From the NCBI GenBank assembly GCA_041667115.1, contig JBAYFO010000006.1:1-64000 (forward strand): 64,000 bases of DNA, given 5' to 3'. Position numbers and translations under genes: made by a program. This document shows, one piece after another, positions 8,069-16,231 of this stretch; positions within the stretch are counted from its first letter, which is position 1; every line of letters starts with the position of its first letter. The stretch comes from UBA1563 sp041667115 (GTDB lineage: Bacteria > Bacteroidota > Ignavibacteria > Ignavibacteriales > Ignavibacteriaceae). The notes under the pieces were generated by a model. That model saw only the letters and a program-made list of their open reading frames with translations, searched no databases and was not told the DNA's origin.

Positions 8069-8434
8069 ATGAAGAAAGTTATAATGGTTGCCGATGATTC
8101 TCCATCTATAAGAAAATTCGTCTCTTTCGCTTTAACGATGAAAGGATATGAAATTCTTTCGGTTTGTGATGGGATGGAAGCGTTGGAAAAATTGCCGACA
8201 AAAAAAATACAACTGCTTATTACCGACCTCAACATGCCCAATGTTGACGGGTTTGAGTTGATCAAAGCGGTTCGTGGTAACGATGAGTTAAAGGATATTC
8301 CTATTATTATTCTAACCTCATTGGCCGGAAATGAAGAACTCGAAAAGGGAATGAAATATGGAGCGAACTCCTATTTGGTAAAACCTTTCGATCCCAAGAG
8401 AATTCTTTATGAAGTATCAAAATATTTAAACTAA
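8069..8434 (+). CDS. Single-domain response regulator (CheY-like)
   Basis: The 121-residue protein is a lone receiver domain with the acidic pair D9/D10, phospho-acceptor D53 (ITDLNMP), T83 and K105 (LVKPF), so it should be phosphorylatable. An AAGGAG site precedes the ATG. It is the less canonical of two adjacent receivers. The following gene matches enterobacterial CheY closely, while this one looks like the receivers found as second CheYs in many che operons. It may act as a phosphate sink for CheA-P or signal to another target. No output domain is present. Confidence 0.92.
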   Translation: MKKVIMVADDSPSIRKFVSFALTMKGYEILSVCDGMEALEKLPTKKIQLLITDLNMPNVDGFELIKAVRGNDELKDIPIIILTSLAGNEELEKGMKYGANSYLVKPFDPKRILYEVSKYLN

Positions 8435-8443
8435 GGAGCCCGT

Positions 8444-8824
8444 ATGGATTTAAGATTTTTAATTGTTGATGATTCTATGACCATGAGACGGATCGTGATA
8501 AATTCACTCCGTAATCTTGGGTATGAAAACTTTGTTGAAGCCGGAGATGGAAAAGAGGCATTAGACAAATTAGCTAGTGATCCTACCATCAATTTTATTA
8601 TTACAGACTGGAACATGCCGGTGTTCTCCGGACTTGAATTAATCAAAGCGATCCGTTCTGATCCGAAAATCGACCAGATTCCGGTGCTTATGGTTACAAC
8701 TCGCGGAATAAAAGAAGATATTATTGAGGCGCTTAAAGCAAAAGTGAATAACTATATCGTTAAGCCTTTTACTCCTCATATACTAAAAGAAAAAATTGAA
8801 TCAATTTTAGCAATTGCATCTTAG
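8444..8824 (+). CDS. cheY: Chemotaxis response regulator CheY
   Basis: The 126-residue receiver follows the enterobacterial CheY pattern almost word for word: FLIVDDSMTMRRIV, phospho-site D55 in TDWNMP, T85 in VLMVTT and K107 in YIVKPFT. CheY-P leaves CheA and binds the FliM N-terminus to change motor rotation; the FliM encoded at 26433 carries the required LSQQEIDQLL peptide. The gene lies directly before the cheZ-like phosphatase gene, which supports it as the motor-acting CheY. An AAGGAG site lies 8 nt before the ATG. Confidence 0.95.
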   Translation: MDLRFLIVDDSMTMRRIVINSLRNLGYENFVEAGDGKEALDKLASDPTINFIITDWNMPVFSGLELIKAIRSDPKIDQIPVLMVTTRGIKEDIIEALKAKVNNYIVKPFTPHILKEKIESILAIAS

Positions 8825-8838
8825 ATAAGGAGGAAAAA

Positions 8839-9597
8839 GTGAAAAAAGCTACTAATCTATCAGAGTTGTTCGACAAGTTAGATGATCTGAAATCCGTATT
8901 CCGTTATGGAGAAAAACTCATACCGGTAATTCAGGGCTTAGTCGATTTTATGAGAGACACGGTTCCTCTTTTAGAAAACATTAATGTTTCTATTGCGGAA
9001 AGTACGAGCAAAATTCCTAAGGCAACTGATCAAATTCAAAATATAACTAGTGCAACCGAATTGGCTACGACCGAAATTCTCGATATTATTGACGTCATCT
9101 CAAATGACATCTCAGTCGCGGAAAAGTCAATTACTACCTTGACGAAGAATGAACAGGAAAAAGAGAAAATCTTTCTTGCAATGAAAGCGCTGGTGAACGA
9201 TAACCCGGAAGCGGCAACCTTGTTGGCTCGATACGAAGAGATTAATCAGGTGAATTCAATTCTCAATCCGCTTATCGAACTTTTTGAAAAAATAAGAAAT
9301 AATGTTTATAATATAACGTTGTCACTTCAGGTGCAGGACATTACAGCCCAGCAGCTTGCTGCAGTAAATCATCTTATTGAATCTGTACAAGAAAAATTGT
9401 CCGCGCTAGTTATCGATTTTGAAGTAACAAATGTAAGTGTGTTGGATTCTTCTCCGATTCTGGTTCCACTCAACACTACTTTTGATCCTAACGCTAGATA
9501 CTCTAAATCGGGAGCTAACCAAGATGTTGCTGATGAGTTAGTAAAAGATCATGCGAGCAGAGCTTCTCAAGACGAAATAGACAAGTTGTTTTCATAA
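8839..9597 (+). CDS. cheZ: CheY-P phosphatase CheZ
   Basis: The protein of 252 residues is mostly long helices. The active-site segment is LQVQDITAQQ, in which D167 and Q171 correspond to the Asp and Gln of enterobacterial CheZ (QDLTGQ). After a flexible linker the C-terminus reads ASQDEIDKLFS, matching the CheZ tail that binds CheY. It should hydrolyse CheY-P to end the signal. The start is GTG behind a strong AGGAGG site. It lies 14 nt after cheY and 1 nt before cheA. CheZ outside the proteobacteria is less common than CheC/FliY/CheX phosphatases, none of which is seen here. Confidence 0.88.
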   Translation: MKKATNLSELFDKLDDLKSVFRYGEKLIPVIQGLVDFMRDTVPLLENINVSIAESTSKIPKATDQIQNITSATELATTEILDIIDVISNDISVAEKSITTLTKNEQEKEKIFLAMKALVNDNPEAATLLARYEEINQVNSILNPLIELFEKIRNNVYNITLSLQVQDITAQQLAAVNHLIESVQEKLSALVIDFEVTNVSVLDSSPILVPLNTTFDPNARYSKSGANQDVADELVKDHASRASQDEIDKLFS

Positions 9598-9598
9598 T

Positions 9599-11488
9599 AT
9601 GAATAATCAATCAAACTACTCGATGCTCAACGATCCTGAAATGAAGGAAATCGTTGAAAGCTTTATTGTCGAAACAAAAGAAATTCTTGAAAAATTAGAC
9701 ACGGATTTAATGGTATTGGAGAAGCGGGCGGATGATGCCGATCTTCTCAATCAAGTCTTTCGTTCGTTTCATACAATAAAAGGAACTTCCGGCTTTTTAG
9801 GATTAGATAATCTTACAAAAGTTACCCACAAGTGCGAAGATATTCTTAATAAACTTCGCAAAGCAGAGGCAAAACTGAATTCCGGTATCATGGATGCAAT
9901 TCTTATGGCTTTCGATAATATTAAAGCGCTGGTTGCCGATATCGAAGGAGAACAAAAAGCAGATGTTCCAATTGAGAGTACCTTAACTGCTCTTACCGAA
10001 GTTCTGAAGTTAATGGAAATTGAAAAAGCCGAAACTCAAACGGTAGTGGTTAAGACCGATGAAGAAAATAATTATGAGTTTTCCGCAGAGGAACTTGCCT
10101 TAATTGCAGAGCTTCAAGATGAAGACGAAAATCATTCCGAAGACATTATTGTAAAAGAGGTAACGGAACTACCAAAAGAGCAGCAGAGTGAAGCAAACAC
10201 AAAAAATGATGCAGATGCTAGCACACAAAGCACAGAGCCAAATCAAGTAAAACAAAGTGTGGCAATTGTAAGTAGTGCGACTAAAAAGGGGGAAGACACA
10301 ATTCGTGTTGATATTAAAAGACTTGACGAACTACTTAATATTGTTTCAGAATTAGTACTTGGCAGAAATCGGTTAACGCAGGTGAACTCCGAGGCATTAT
10401 TGGAATATAGCGGAACAAAACTTTCGCGCGATCTTTCCGAAGCGGTTAAGCTTATCGATATCATGACCAATGAGCTACAGCTTGTTGTGATGAAAACGAG
10501 AATGGTTAAGATCGGAAAAGTCTTTAACCGTTATCCAAGAGTTGTACGGGATCTCTCCAAAGACGCAAAAAAAATGATCAACCTAAATTTGTTTGGCGAG
10601 GATACGGAATTAGATAAAACGCTGATCGAGGAAATTAATGATCCGTTGATCCACCTCATCCGTAATTCTGTCGATCATGGTATAGAACTTCCTGAAGTAA
10701 GAAAAAAGAGCGGAAAAAGTGAAACCGGAAATATCAATTTATCCGCCGAACAAGACGGTAATAATATTATCATTTCAATTGAAGACGATGGAAAAGGGAT
10801 TGATCCTGATATCATCAAAGAAAAAGCTATTGGTAAAGGGCTCCTCTCTAAAGAAAGAGCTAAAGAACTTTCCAGACAAGAAATATTTAACCTTATTTTT
10901 CTTCCCGGATTCTCAACAGCTGAAAAAGTCACAAATATCTCAGGCAGAGGCGTGGGAATGGATGTTGTTAAAACCAACGTTGCCAAGCTCCGCGGAATTA
11001 TCAATGTTGAATCCAACGTCGGGAAGGGAACAAAAATCACTATCAAACTTCCGCTAACGCTTGCAATTATTCAAGGAATGATTGTGAATGTTCACGAAGA
11101 CCAATTAGTTGTTCCGCTTAGCTCTGTAATTGAAGTTGTTCGCGTGAGTGTTAAAGATATTTATACGATTAACCAAAACGAAGTAATTAGAATTCGTGAT
11201 AGCGTTATTTCGCTAGTTGATGTAAACGAACTTGTTTTCCATAGCAACGGACGAACAAAGGATGAACAATGGCAGTATATCGTAGTGGTCGGTGTTGCCG
11301 AAAAAAGATTCGGATTGAAGGTGGATGGACTTGTCGGGCAAAAAGAAGTGGTTATAAAATCATTGGGAAATTATCTCGGTAATATCGAAGGAATTGCCGG
11401 CTCAACAATTATGGGAGACGGAACTATCGTAATGATCCTTGATATAAATGAACTTATAAATAAACATGCAGATTTGATTGATGTCTAA
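9599..11488 (+). CDS. cheA: Chemotaxis histidine kinase CheA
   Basis: The 629 residues show an HPt/P1 domain (phospho-site H58 in SFHTIKGTSG) followed by a long acidic linker at about 140-230. The P3 dimerisation helices lie at 235-300 and the P4 kinase domain has its N-box HLIRNSVDHG around N356, its G1 box DDGKGID at 396-402 and a GRGVGMDVV loop. The C-terminal P5 CheW-like domain begins near residue 490. No recognisable P2 CheY-docking domain is seen between P1 and P3. It autophosphorylates under receptor/CheW control and passes phosphate to CheY and CheB. It overlaps cheB by 8 nt. Confidence 0.96.
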   Translation: MNNQSNYSMLNDPEMKEIVESFIVETKEILEKLDTDLMVLEKRADDADLLNQVFRSFHTIKGTSGFLGLDNLTKVTHKCEDILNKLRKAEAKLNSGIMDAILMAFDNIKALVADIEGEQKADVPIESTLTALTEVLKLMEIEKAETQTVVVKTDEENNYEFSAEELALIAELQDEDENHSEDIIVKEVTELPKEQQSEANTKNDADASTQSTEPNQVKQSVAIVSSATKKGEDTIRVDIKRLDELLNIVSELVLGRNRLTQVNSEALLEYSGTKLSRDLSEAVKLIDIMTNELQLVVMKTRMVKIGKVFNRYPRVVRDLSKDAKKMINLNLFGEDTELDKTLIEEINDPLIHLIRNSVDHGIELPEVRKKSGKSETGNINLSAEQDGNNIIISIEDDGKGIDPDIIKEKAIGKGLLSKERAKELSRQEIFNLIFLPGFSTAEKVTNISGRGVGMDVVKTNVAKLRGIINVESNVGKGTKITIKLPLTLAIIQGMIVNVHEDQLVVPLSSVIEVVRVSVKDIYTINQNEVIRIRDSVISLVDVNELVFHSNGRTKDEQWQYIVVVGVAEKRFGLKVDGLVGQKEVVIKSLGNYLGNIEGIAGSTIMGDGTIVMILDINELINKHADLIDV

Positions 11489-12560
11489 AATTAAAGTACT
11501 TGTTGTGGATGATTCCGCGTTTATGCGGAAATCGATTTCCATTATGGTTGAAAGCGATAAAGATATTGAAGTTATTGCTACGGCAAGAGATGGTGAAGAG
11601 GGATATAATTTAGCCAAAACGTTAAGACCTGATATCATCACCCTTGATATTGAAATGCCGAAAATGGACGGACTTACAGCACTAAAGAAAATTATGAAAG
11701 ACTGCCCTACTTCCGTTCTAATGGTCAGTTCTTTAACGAGTGAGGGAGCGGAAGCTACGCTTAAAGCTTTGGAATATGGCGCAGTTGACTTCATCCCGAA
11801 AGAACTCTCTTATGTTAACGTTAACATCATTAAAGTTAAAGAAGATTTAATAAAAAAAATTAAAGAAATTGTCCGTCACCGACAATTAAAAGAAGGACTC
11901 AACAGATTAAGAAGAATCAAAGGAGAGCAACCGGCACCACTGGAGAGCCCCTCCCTTTCTACTCAAAGAGAAATTCCCAAACTCGGATTTAAGGCAATAG
12001 CGCTTGGTGTTTCTACCGGAGGTCCGCTATCATTGCAAAAAGTTATTCCCTTACTTTCAAAAAAAATAAATGTCCCGATGTTCATCGTTCAACATATGCC
12101 GCCCAAATTCACAAAATCTTTAGCGGATAGATTAAACGGGATGAGCGAACTTGAAGTGAAAGAAGCCGAACCTAATGAAGCGGTGCGAAACAATGTAGTG
12201 TACATTGCCCCCGGTGGATTTCATATGGGATTAAAAAAGAATAGCATGGGAAATGTGCTCGTTGATATTTCCGAAAATCCAAACACTACGTTGCATCGTC
12301 CTTCGGTTGATGTTATGATGGAATCCGTCGTAAATATTTATGGAAAATATACGTTAAGCGTTATTATGACAGGGATGGGAAAAGATGGTTTGGAAGGAAT
12401 AAAAATATTAAAAAATTTAGGCGGATACTGTATCGCCCAAAATGCCGAAACCTGCATTGTCTATGGTATGCCGAAAGCCGTTGTTGATTACGGTTGTGCT
12501 GACGTTGTTTCTCCGCTTGAAAAAATTGCTGAAGTAATTAATAAGGTATTGATAAGATGA
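11481..12560 (+). CDS. cheB: Chemoreceptor methylesterase CheB
   Basis: The protein of 359 residues has an N-terminal receiver (phospho-site D56 in TLDIEMP), a linker of about 40 residues, and the methylesterase domain with catalytic S178 (GVSTGG), H205 (VQHMPP) and D302 (GMGKDG). It removes methyl groups from, or deamidates, receptor side chains once phosphorylated by CheA. The ATG at 11481 is preferred over the TTG three bases before it because it starts MSKIKVLVVDD at the usual distance from the first strand. Its start overlaps the cheA end and its end overlaps the next gene by ATGA. Confidence 0.95.
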   Translation: MSKIKVLVVDDSAFMRKSISIMVESDKDIEVIATARDGEEGYNLAKTLRPDIITLDIEMPKMDGLTALKKIMKDCPTSVLMVSSLTSEGAEATLKALEYGAVDFIPKELSYVNVNIIKVKEDLIKKIKEIVRHRQLKEGLNRLRRIKGEQPAPLESPSLSTQREIPKLGFKAIALGVSTGGPLSLQKVIPLLSKKINVPMFIVQHMPPKFTKSLADRLNGMSELEVKEAEPNEAVRNNVVYIAPGGFHMGLKKNSMGNVLVDISENPNTTLHRPSVDVMMESVVNIYGKYTLSVIMTGMGKDGLEGIKILKNLGGYCIAQNAETCIVYGMPKAVVDYGCADVVSPLEKIAEVINKVLIR

Positions 12561-12802
12561 AAGACCAATTTGCTGAACCGGTTTTTAGAGAAGTTAATTT
12601 TGATCCGAGTGTTAGTACCGGAAATTTGATTAAAGCTTCTAAAGCGAATATTACGGGAAAAACAAAAATTTCTGTTGAGGAAGACGGACATGGAAGCGTT
12701 AAAGTAATCCTCAAAAAAGATCAGGACGATTCTATAAAAGAAATAAAATTTGTTTGTACTTGCGGGCAGACAAAAACAATTGTCTTAGACTATACCGAGT
12801 AA
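12557..12802 (+). CDS. Small protein with a C-terminal CxC motif, last gene of the che operon
   Basis: The 81-residue protein begins in an ATGA overlap with the cheB stop codon, so it is translationally coupled. The first half is polar and probably flexible. The second half alternates strand-like segments and contains FVCTCGQTKTIVLDY, in which two cysteines in a CxC arrangement could bind a metal or form a disulfide. It does not match a chemotaxis family that I recognise. Codon use looks like its neighbours. A role in the chemotaxis system is suggested only by coupling to cheB. Confidence 0.75.
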   Translation: MKDQFAEPVFREVNFDPSVSTGNLIKASKANITGKTKISVEEDGHGSVKVILKKDQDDSIKEIKFVCTCGQTKTIVLDYTE

Positions 12803-12839
12803 TTTCCCAACCTAGAGTTATTCGGTTGCACAAGTTTAG

Positions 12840-12890
12840 TTTTCAGCTTTTAGTAAGTCAGCAAATGGCTTTGCTTCCAACCACTGAAAA
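12840..12890 (+). terminator. Nested inverted repeat after the che operon, possible terminator
   Basis: TTTTCAG (12840-12846) pairs with CTGAAAA (12884-12890). Inside it AGCAAA (12860-12865) pairs with TTTGCT (12870-12875) around TGGC. No T-tract follows, so rho-independent termination is not certain. It is the only structure between the che operon and flgB, whose 375-bp gap (12803-13177) otherwise contains only the promoter candidate below. Confidence 0.35.
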
Positions 12891-13132
12891 TTTAACAATT
12901 TCTAATGGTTAAAACCGTTTTAGAAATAATTAAGATTAAGCAGTATTCCTTATTCATTATGGTGCATCGATTTTTTTACACGCTCTTCTTCCATCTTTTC
13001 CATTTAGCTCAATCTTGTGATCATTTCATCTTTCAATCTTTTTTTTATTGTAGAATAACTTACAATTGGTTAGAATTAGCCAACCATTCTTTTTGATTCA
13101 TTCTAAAAACTCCAAAAAGCCCTTTATTTTCA

Positions 13133-13148
13133 TGGCATTCATTTTGTG
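13133..13148 (+). promoter_or_regulatory. Sigma-54-type promoter candidate for the flgB unit
   Basis: TGGCATTCATTTTGTG keeps TGGCA at -24 and TTG at -12 with standard spacing; the usual GC is GT here. It begins 45 nt before the flgB ATG. The same TGGCATT-N4-TTG pattern occurs 44 nt before fliL, the first gene of the other long unit, which raises confidence in both. Confidence 0.5.
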
Positions 13149-13177
13149 TTCTTTATCTCAAAAATCAAGAGAAAGAA

Positions 13178-13570
13178 ATGTCAGAATCTGTAATAAGACA
13201 CCTTGAAACGTTCGCGAATTTTTGCGTTGAGAAGAATAAAGTAATCAGCAAGAACATTGCGAACATGGGAACGGAAAATTACCGCCGTGAAGATGTGGTT
13301 TTTAATAACATCTTTTCGGAAAGCATGTCTTCAGCGTTAAAAGCTACGGAAAGTAAACACATTAACGCCTCTGCCGTAGACGGTCAGGGTATGCAAAATT
13401 TTGAAGTAGTATCAGACGATAGCAATGAAAATATCTCGGGGGTCAATAATGTTGATATCGATAAGGAGATGGGGGAACTTGCAGAGAACACTCTCAAATT
13501 CAAATTTGTTTCAAAAAAAATGGGTGATTATTACAAAGAGTTACAAGAAGTGATTAGAGGTAGCAGATGA
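13178..13570 (+). CDS. flgB: Flagellar proximal rod protein FlgB
   Basis: The 130-residue protein has the conserved N-terminal rod motif in the form NKVISKNIANMGTENYRRED and a C-terminal amphipathic helix (ENTLKFKFVSKKMGDYYKEL) that packs in the rod. It is part of the periplasmic rod joined to the MS ring and is exported by the flagellar type III apparatus. It heads the first long flagellar unit, in the usual flgB-flgC-fliE order, and overlaps flgC by 4 nt. The length is typical. Confidence 0.93.
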   Translation: MSESVIRHLETFANFCVEKNKVISKNIANMGTENYRREDVVFNNIFSESMSSALKATESKHINASAVDGQGMQNFEVVSDDSNENISGVNNVDIDKEMGELAENTLKFKFVSKKMGDYYKELQEVIRGSR

Positions 13571-14067
13571 AAATAGGAAGCAGCTTCCCCGGCTTTGATA
13601 TTAGCGCAAAAGGCTTGAGCATTCAACGCAAAAAGATGAATCTTATTTCGGAAAATATTGCGAATGCAAATACGATCAATGCTGAAACCAACCAGCCGTA
13701 CAAAAGAAAAACTTTGGAGGTAAAACAATCTCAGGGGGTTTTTGCGAATACTTCCATCGACCAAATGCAAACGATTCCTCTTTTTACATCAAATGAAAAT
13801 CATATCAACGGGAATATTCCCAGTAACGTTGTGAATTCCGGCAGCGCACCAAATCAAATGCAGAATGAAATAGAAGACAACTCCCCGGGAGATAAAGTTT
13901 ATATGCCGGAAAGTCCCAACGCAGACGACAAAGGCTATGTTCAACTTTCAAACGTAAATATAATAACAGAAATGACCGATATGATTGTGGCAACGAGAAG
14001 TTATGAGGCAAACTTGACGGCATTCAATTCATCAAAACAAATGGCGAAAGATACTTTGGAGATATAA
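13567..14067 (+). CDS. flgC: Flagellar proximal rod protein FlgC
   Basis: The 166 residues begin with FDISAKGLSIQRKKMN and LISENIANANTIN, the signature of the rod/hook family. They end with ITEMTDMIVATRSYEANLTAFNSSKQMAKDTLEI, the conserved C-terminal helix of FlgC. The middle is a hydrophilic insert that makes the protein slightly longer than the enterobacterial one. It forms the rod together with FlgB, FlgF, FlgG and FliE and starts by ATGA overlap with flgB. Confidence 0.95.
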   Translation: MKIGSSFPGFDISAKGLSIQRKKMNLISENIANANTINAETNQPYKRKTLEVKQSQGVFANTSIDQMQTIPLFTSNENHINGNIPSNVVNSGSAPNQMQNEIEDNSPGDKVYMPESPNADDKGYVQLSNVNIITEMTDMIVATRSYEANLTAFNSSKQMAKDTLEI

Positions 14068-14068
14068 T

Positions 14069-14338
14069 ATGAAAATATCCGCGAATGCAGTTGGTAATTA
14101 TTCTCCTATTTATACGGCAAAATCTTTGCAGGTACAAAAGCCCGCAGCAAATGTTTCGCAAGTTACAACTCATCAGCAAGTAACAAAGGGGAACACGGAA
14201 CTTACTTCAGTAGAAAAAGAGTTTTTTGCCGCGTTGTATCCACAAGAGAAATCACAAATTATGGATTATCATTTTTACCAAAAAAACGGACAAATGTCCG
14301 GGGTAAAACTCGGCTCCATGTTCGATAAAAGAGGTTAA
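14069..14338 (+). CDS. Unknown 89-residue protein between flgC and fliE
   Basis: This gene lies 1 nt after flgC and 1 nt before fliE, so it is clearly part of the operon. The first half is low in charge and rich in Gln, Val, Thr and Ala. The second half has a predicted helix (SVEKEFFAALYPQEKSQI) followed by MDYHFYQKNGQMSGVKLGSMFDKRG. There is no signal peptide or membrane segment. The position among rod genes suggests an exported or assembly-related flagellar accessory, but I recognise no family and assign no function. Confidence 0.75.
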   Translation: MKISANAVGNYSPIYTAKSLQVQKPAANVSQVTTHQQVTKGNTELTSVEKEFFAALYPQEKSQIMDYHFYQKNGQMSGVKLGSMFDKRG

Positions 14339-14339
14339 T

Positions 14340-14630
14340 ATGCAAATTGAATCAATTGGAAGTATCCTCCCGAATCTAATAAAACCTGCGGAAGCAGAAA
14401 AAAAAACCGGGGTGCAGTTCGAGAACGTCTTCTCAGATTTTATCGGCGGGGTGAATAAATCTGAACTTGACGCACACAAACTTACCGAAGATTTTTTAGC
14501 CGGAAAAAATGTTGAACTGCATGAAGTGATGATAGCAGGAGAAAAAGCTAAAACCAGTTTTGAACTTCTTATGGAAATAAGAAACAAAGCAATTGACATG
14601 TACAAAGAATTATCAAGAATGTCCGGATAA
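14340..14630 (+). CDS. fliE: Flagellar MS-ring/rod junction protein FliE
   Basis: The 96-residue protein has the FliE core: FENVFSDFIGGVNKSELDAH, then DFLAGKNVELHEVMIAGEKA, and the C-terminal ELLMEIRNKAIDMYKELSRM helix. FliE links the MS ring to the proximal rod and is an early export substrate. It sits directly before fliF, the standard order, with 5 nt between the genes. Confidence 0.93.
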   Translation: MQIESIGSILPNLIKPAEAEKKTGVQFENVFSDFIGGVNKSELDAHKLTEDFLAGKNVELHEVMIAGEKAKTSFELLMEIRNKAIDMYKELSRMSG

Positions 14631-14635
14631 AGATT

Positions 14636-16231
14636 ATGAATAACAATTTTTTGGATCAAATTTTAGGCGTCTTTAACAAACTCTCGGTTCAGCAGCGACT
14701 TGTTATTGGTGGGGCAACGGTCGGAACCTTTGCTTTGATTATTGTTCTGATCTTTTTCCTCAACGAACCGGTTTATAGTACGCTTTATACTAACGTTGCG
14801 GAAGAAGACGCCTCAAAAGTAATTGAACAACTGGTCGCTCAAAAAATTCCTTATGTTATAGAAGATAACGGAAAGACGATTAAAGTTCCTAAAGAAAAAG
14901 TATACGAAACAAGACTTACCCTTGCCGGCAAAGGAATTCCTAATTCTGGAATTATCGGGTATGAAATATTCGATAAAAGCACGATGGGGATGTCTGAGTT
15001 TATGCAAAAGTTGAATTATAAACGCGCTCTTGAAGGTGAACTTGCAAAAACAATTATGGGGCAGGATGGAGTTGAAGGCGCCAGAGTAATGATAGTGCTT
15101 CCGCCCAAATCAATTTTTAGAGAGGAAGAAAAACTCCCGACAGCATCGGTTGTACTTAAATTGAAAAATAATTTTTCGCTCTCTAAAACAAATATTGCCG
15201 CAGTGATCAATTTGGTTTCAAGCAGTGTTGAGGGACTTCTCCCAAACAAAATCACTTTATTGGATACACGTGGAAGACTTCTTTCTAAAGAGACGGATGA
15301 AAATCCTCTTGCAAATTCCAGCAGTAAGCAATATGAAATTAAACAGGAAGTTGAAAACTACCTCGTACAAAAAGCACAAGGAATGCTTGATAATGTTTTG
15401 GGATACGGCAACGCGATGGTTCAGGTAAATGCAGAAATCAACTTCGATCAAGTTGAAAAGACGATGGAAACTTATGATCCCGAGTCGCAAGTTGCCATCA
15501 GCGAGCAAAGTATTAAAACCGAAAATAACGGTAAAAATATGAGTGATTCATCTGCCCAGACAAATCAGAACAGCACAACCAATTATGAAATAAGTAAGAC
15601 TATCCAAAAAGTTATTGAAGGTTCGGGGAACATAAAACGAATGAGTGTTGCCGCTGTTATCAACGATGTCCAAAAAGAAGTTAAAAAGGGAGACAAGGTT
15701 AAAATAACGAATGAGCCTCAGAGTCCCGAGCAAATGAAAAAACTGGAAGATATTATCAAAAATGCTATCGGATTTGATCCCAACAGACAGGATCAGCTTT
15801 CGGTTGTGAACATCAACTTTCAACCAAAATCATTTGAAGATATTAAAGTTGAAAAAAGTTCTTTTCTGGATAATCCTGAAAAATGGATCAATGTACTCTT
15901 TGTTCTGGGAGGGATTATTGCTTCTCTTTTCATTCTAAGAGGATTAATGTTAAAACTAAAAAACGAAAAAATTATTATCGGTACGATAAATCAAGATAAT
16001 CTGGCATACGATACAGGAGGCTCTTCTTCTTCACTTCTTAGAAATGAGGAACCTAAGGCTATTCCGGCTCGCAAAAAAAACATACTGCCGATAGGTGATA
16101 TTGAAGATGAAATATCGGAAGACGCTATTAACAAAAAATCGCGTCAAGAAAAAATAACGAACTACGTATCTAAAAATCCCGTTGATGCCGCTAAACTTAT
16201 AAACGCATGGTTACACGAAGATGAGCTCTAA
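14636..16231 (+). CDS. fliF: Flagellar MS-ring protein FliF
   Basis: The 531 residues show an N-terminal membrane helix (about 25-45) and a periplasmic YscJ/FliF ring-building domain with NVAEEDASKVIEQLVAQKIPY and EGARVMIVLPP. A low-complexity central loop of Asn/Ser/Thr follows (about 290-325). The second membrane helix lies at about 415-435 and a cytoplasmic tail ends in NPVDAAKLINAWLHEDEL, which binds the N-terminal domain of FliG. FliF forms the ring on which the motor and export gate are built. It overlaps fliG by 11 nt. Confidence 0.95.
   Translation: MNNNFLDQILGVFNKLSVQQRLVIGGATVGTFALIIVLIFFLNEPVYSTLYTNVAEEDASKVIEQLVAQKIPYVIEDNGKTIKVPKEKVYETRLTLAGKGIPNSGIIGYEIFDKSTMGMSEFMQKLNYKRALEGELAKTIMGQDGVEGARVMIVLPPKSIFREEEKLPTASVVLKLKNNFSLSKTNIAAVINLVSSSVEGLLPNKITLLDTRGRLLSKETDENPLANSSSKQYEIKQEVENYLVQKAQGMLDNVLGYGNAMVQVNAEINFDQVEKTMETYDPESQVAISEQSIKTENNGKNMSDSSAQTNQNSTTNYEISKTIQKVIEGSGNIKRMSVAAVINDVQKEVKKGDKVKITNEPQSPEQMKKLEDIIKNAIGFDPNRQDQLSVVNINFQPKSFEDIKVEKSSFLDNPEKWINVLFVLGGIIASLFILRGLMLKLKNEKIIIGTINQDNLAYDTGGSSSSLLRNEEPKAIPARKKNILPIGDIEDEISEDAINKKSRQEKITNYVSKNPVDAAKLINAWLHEDEL

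Noticed and set aside
12905..13096. 63-residue ORF in the cheB-flgB gap
   Set aside because: No ribosome-binding site, aromatic-rich sequence typical of translated AT-rich non-coding DNA, and it overlaps promoter-like sequence.
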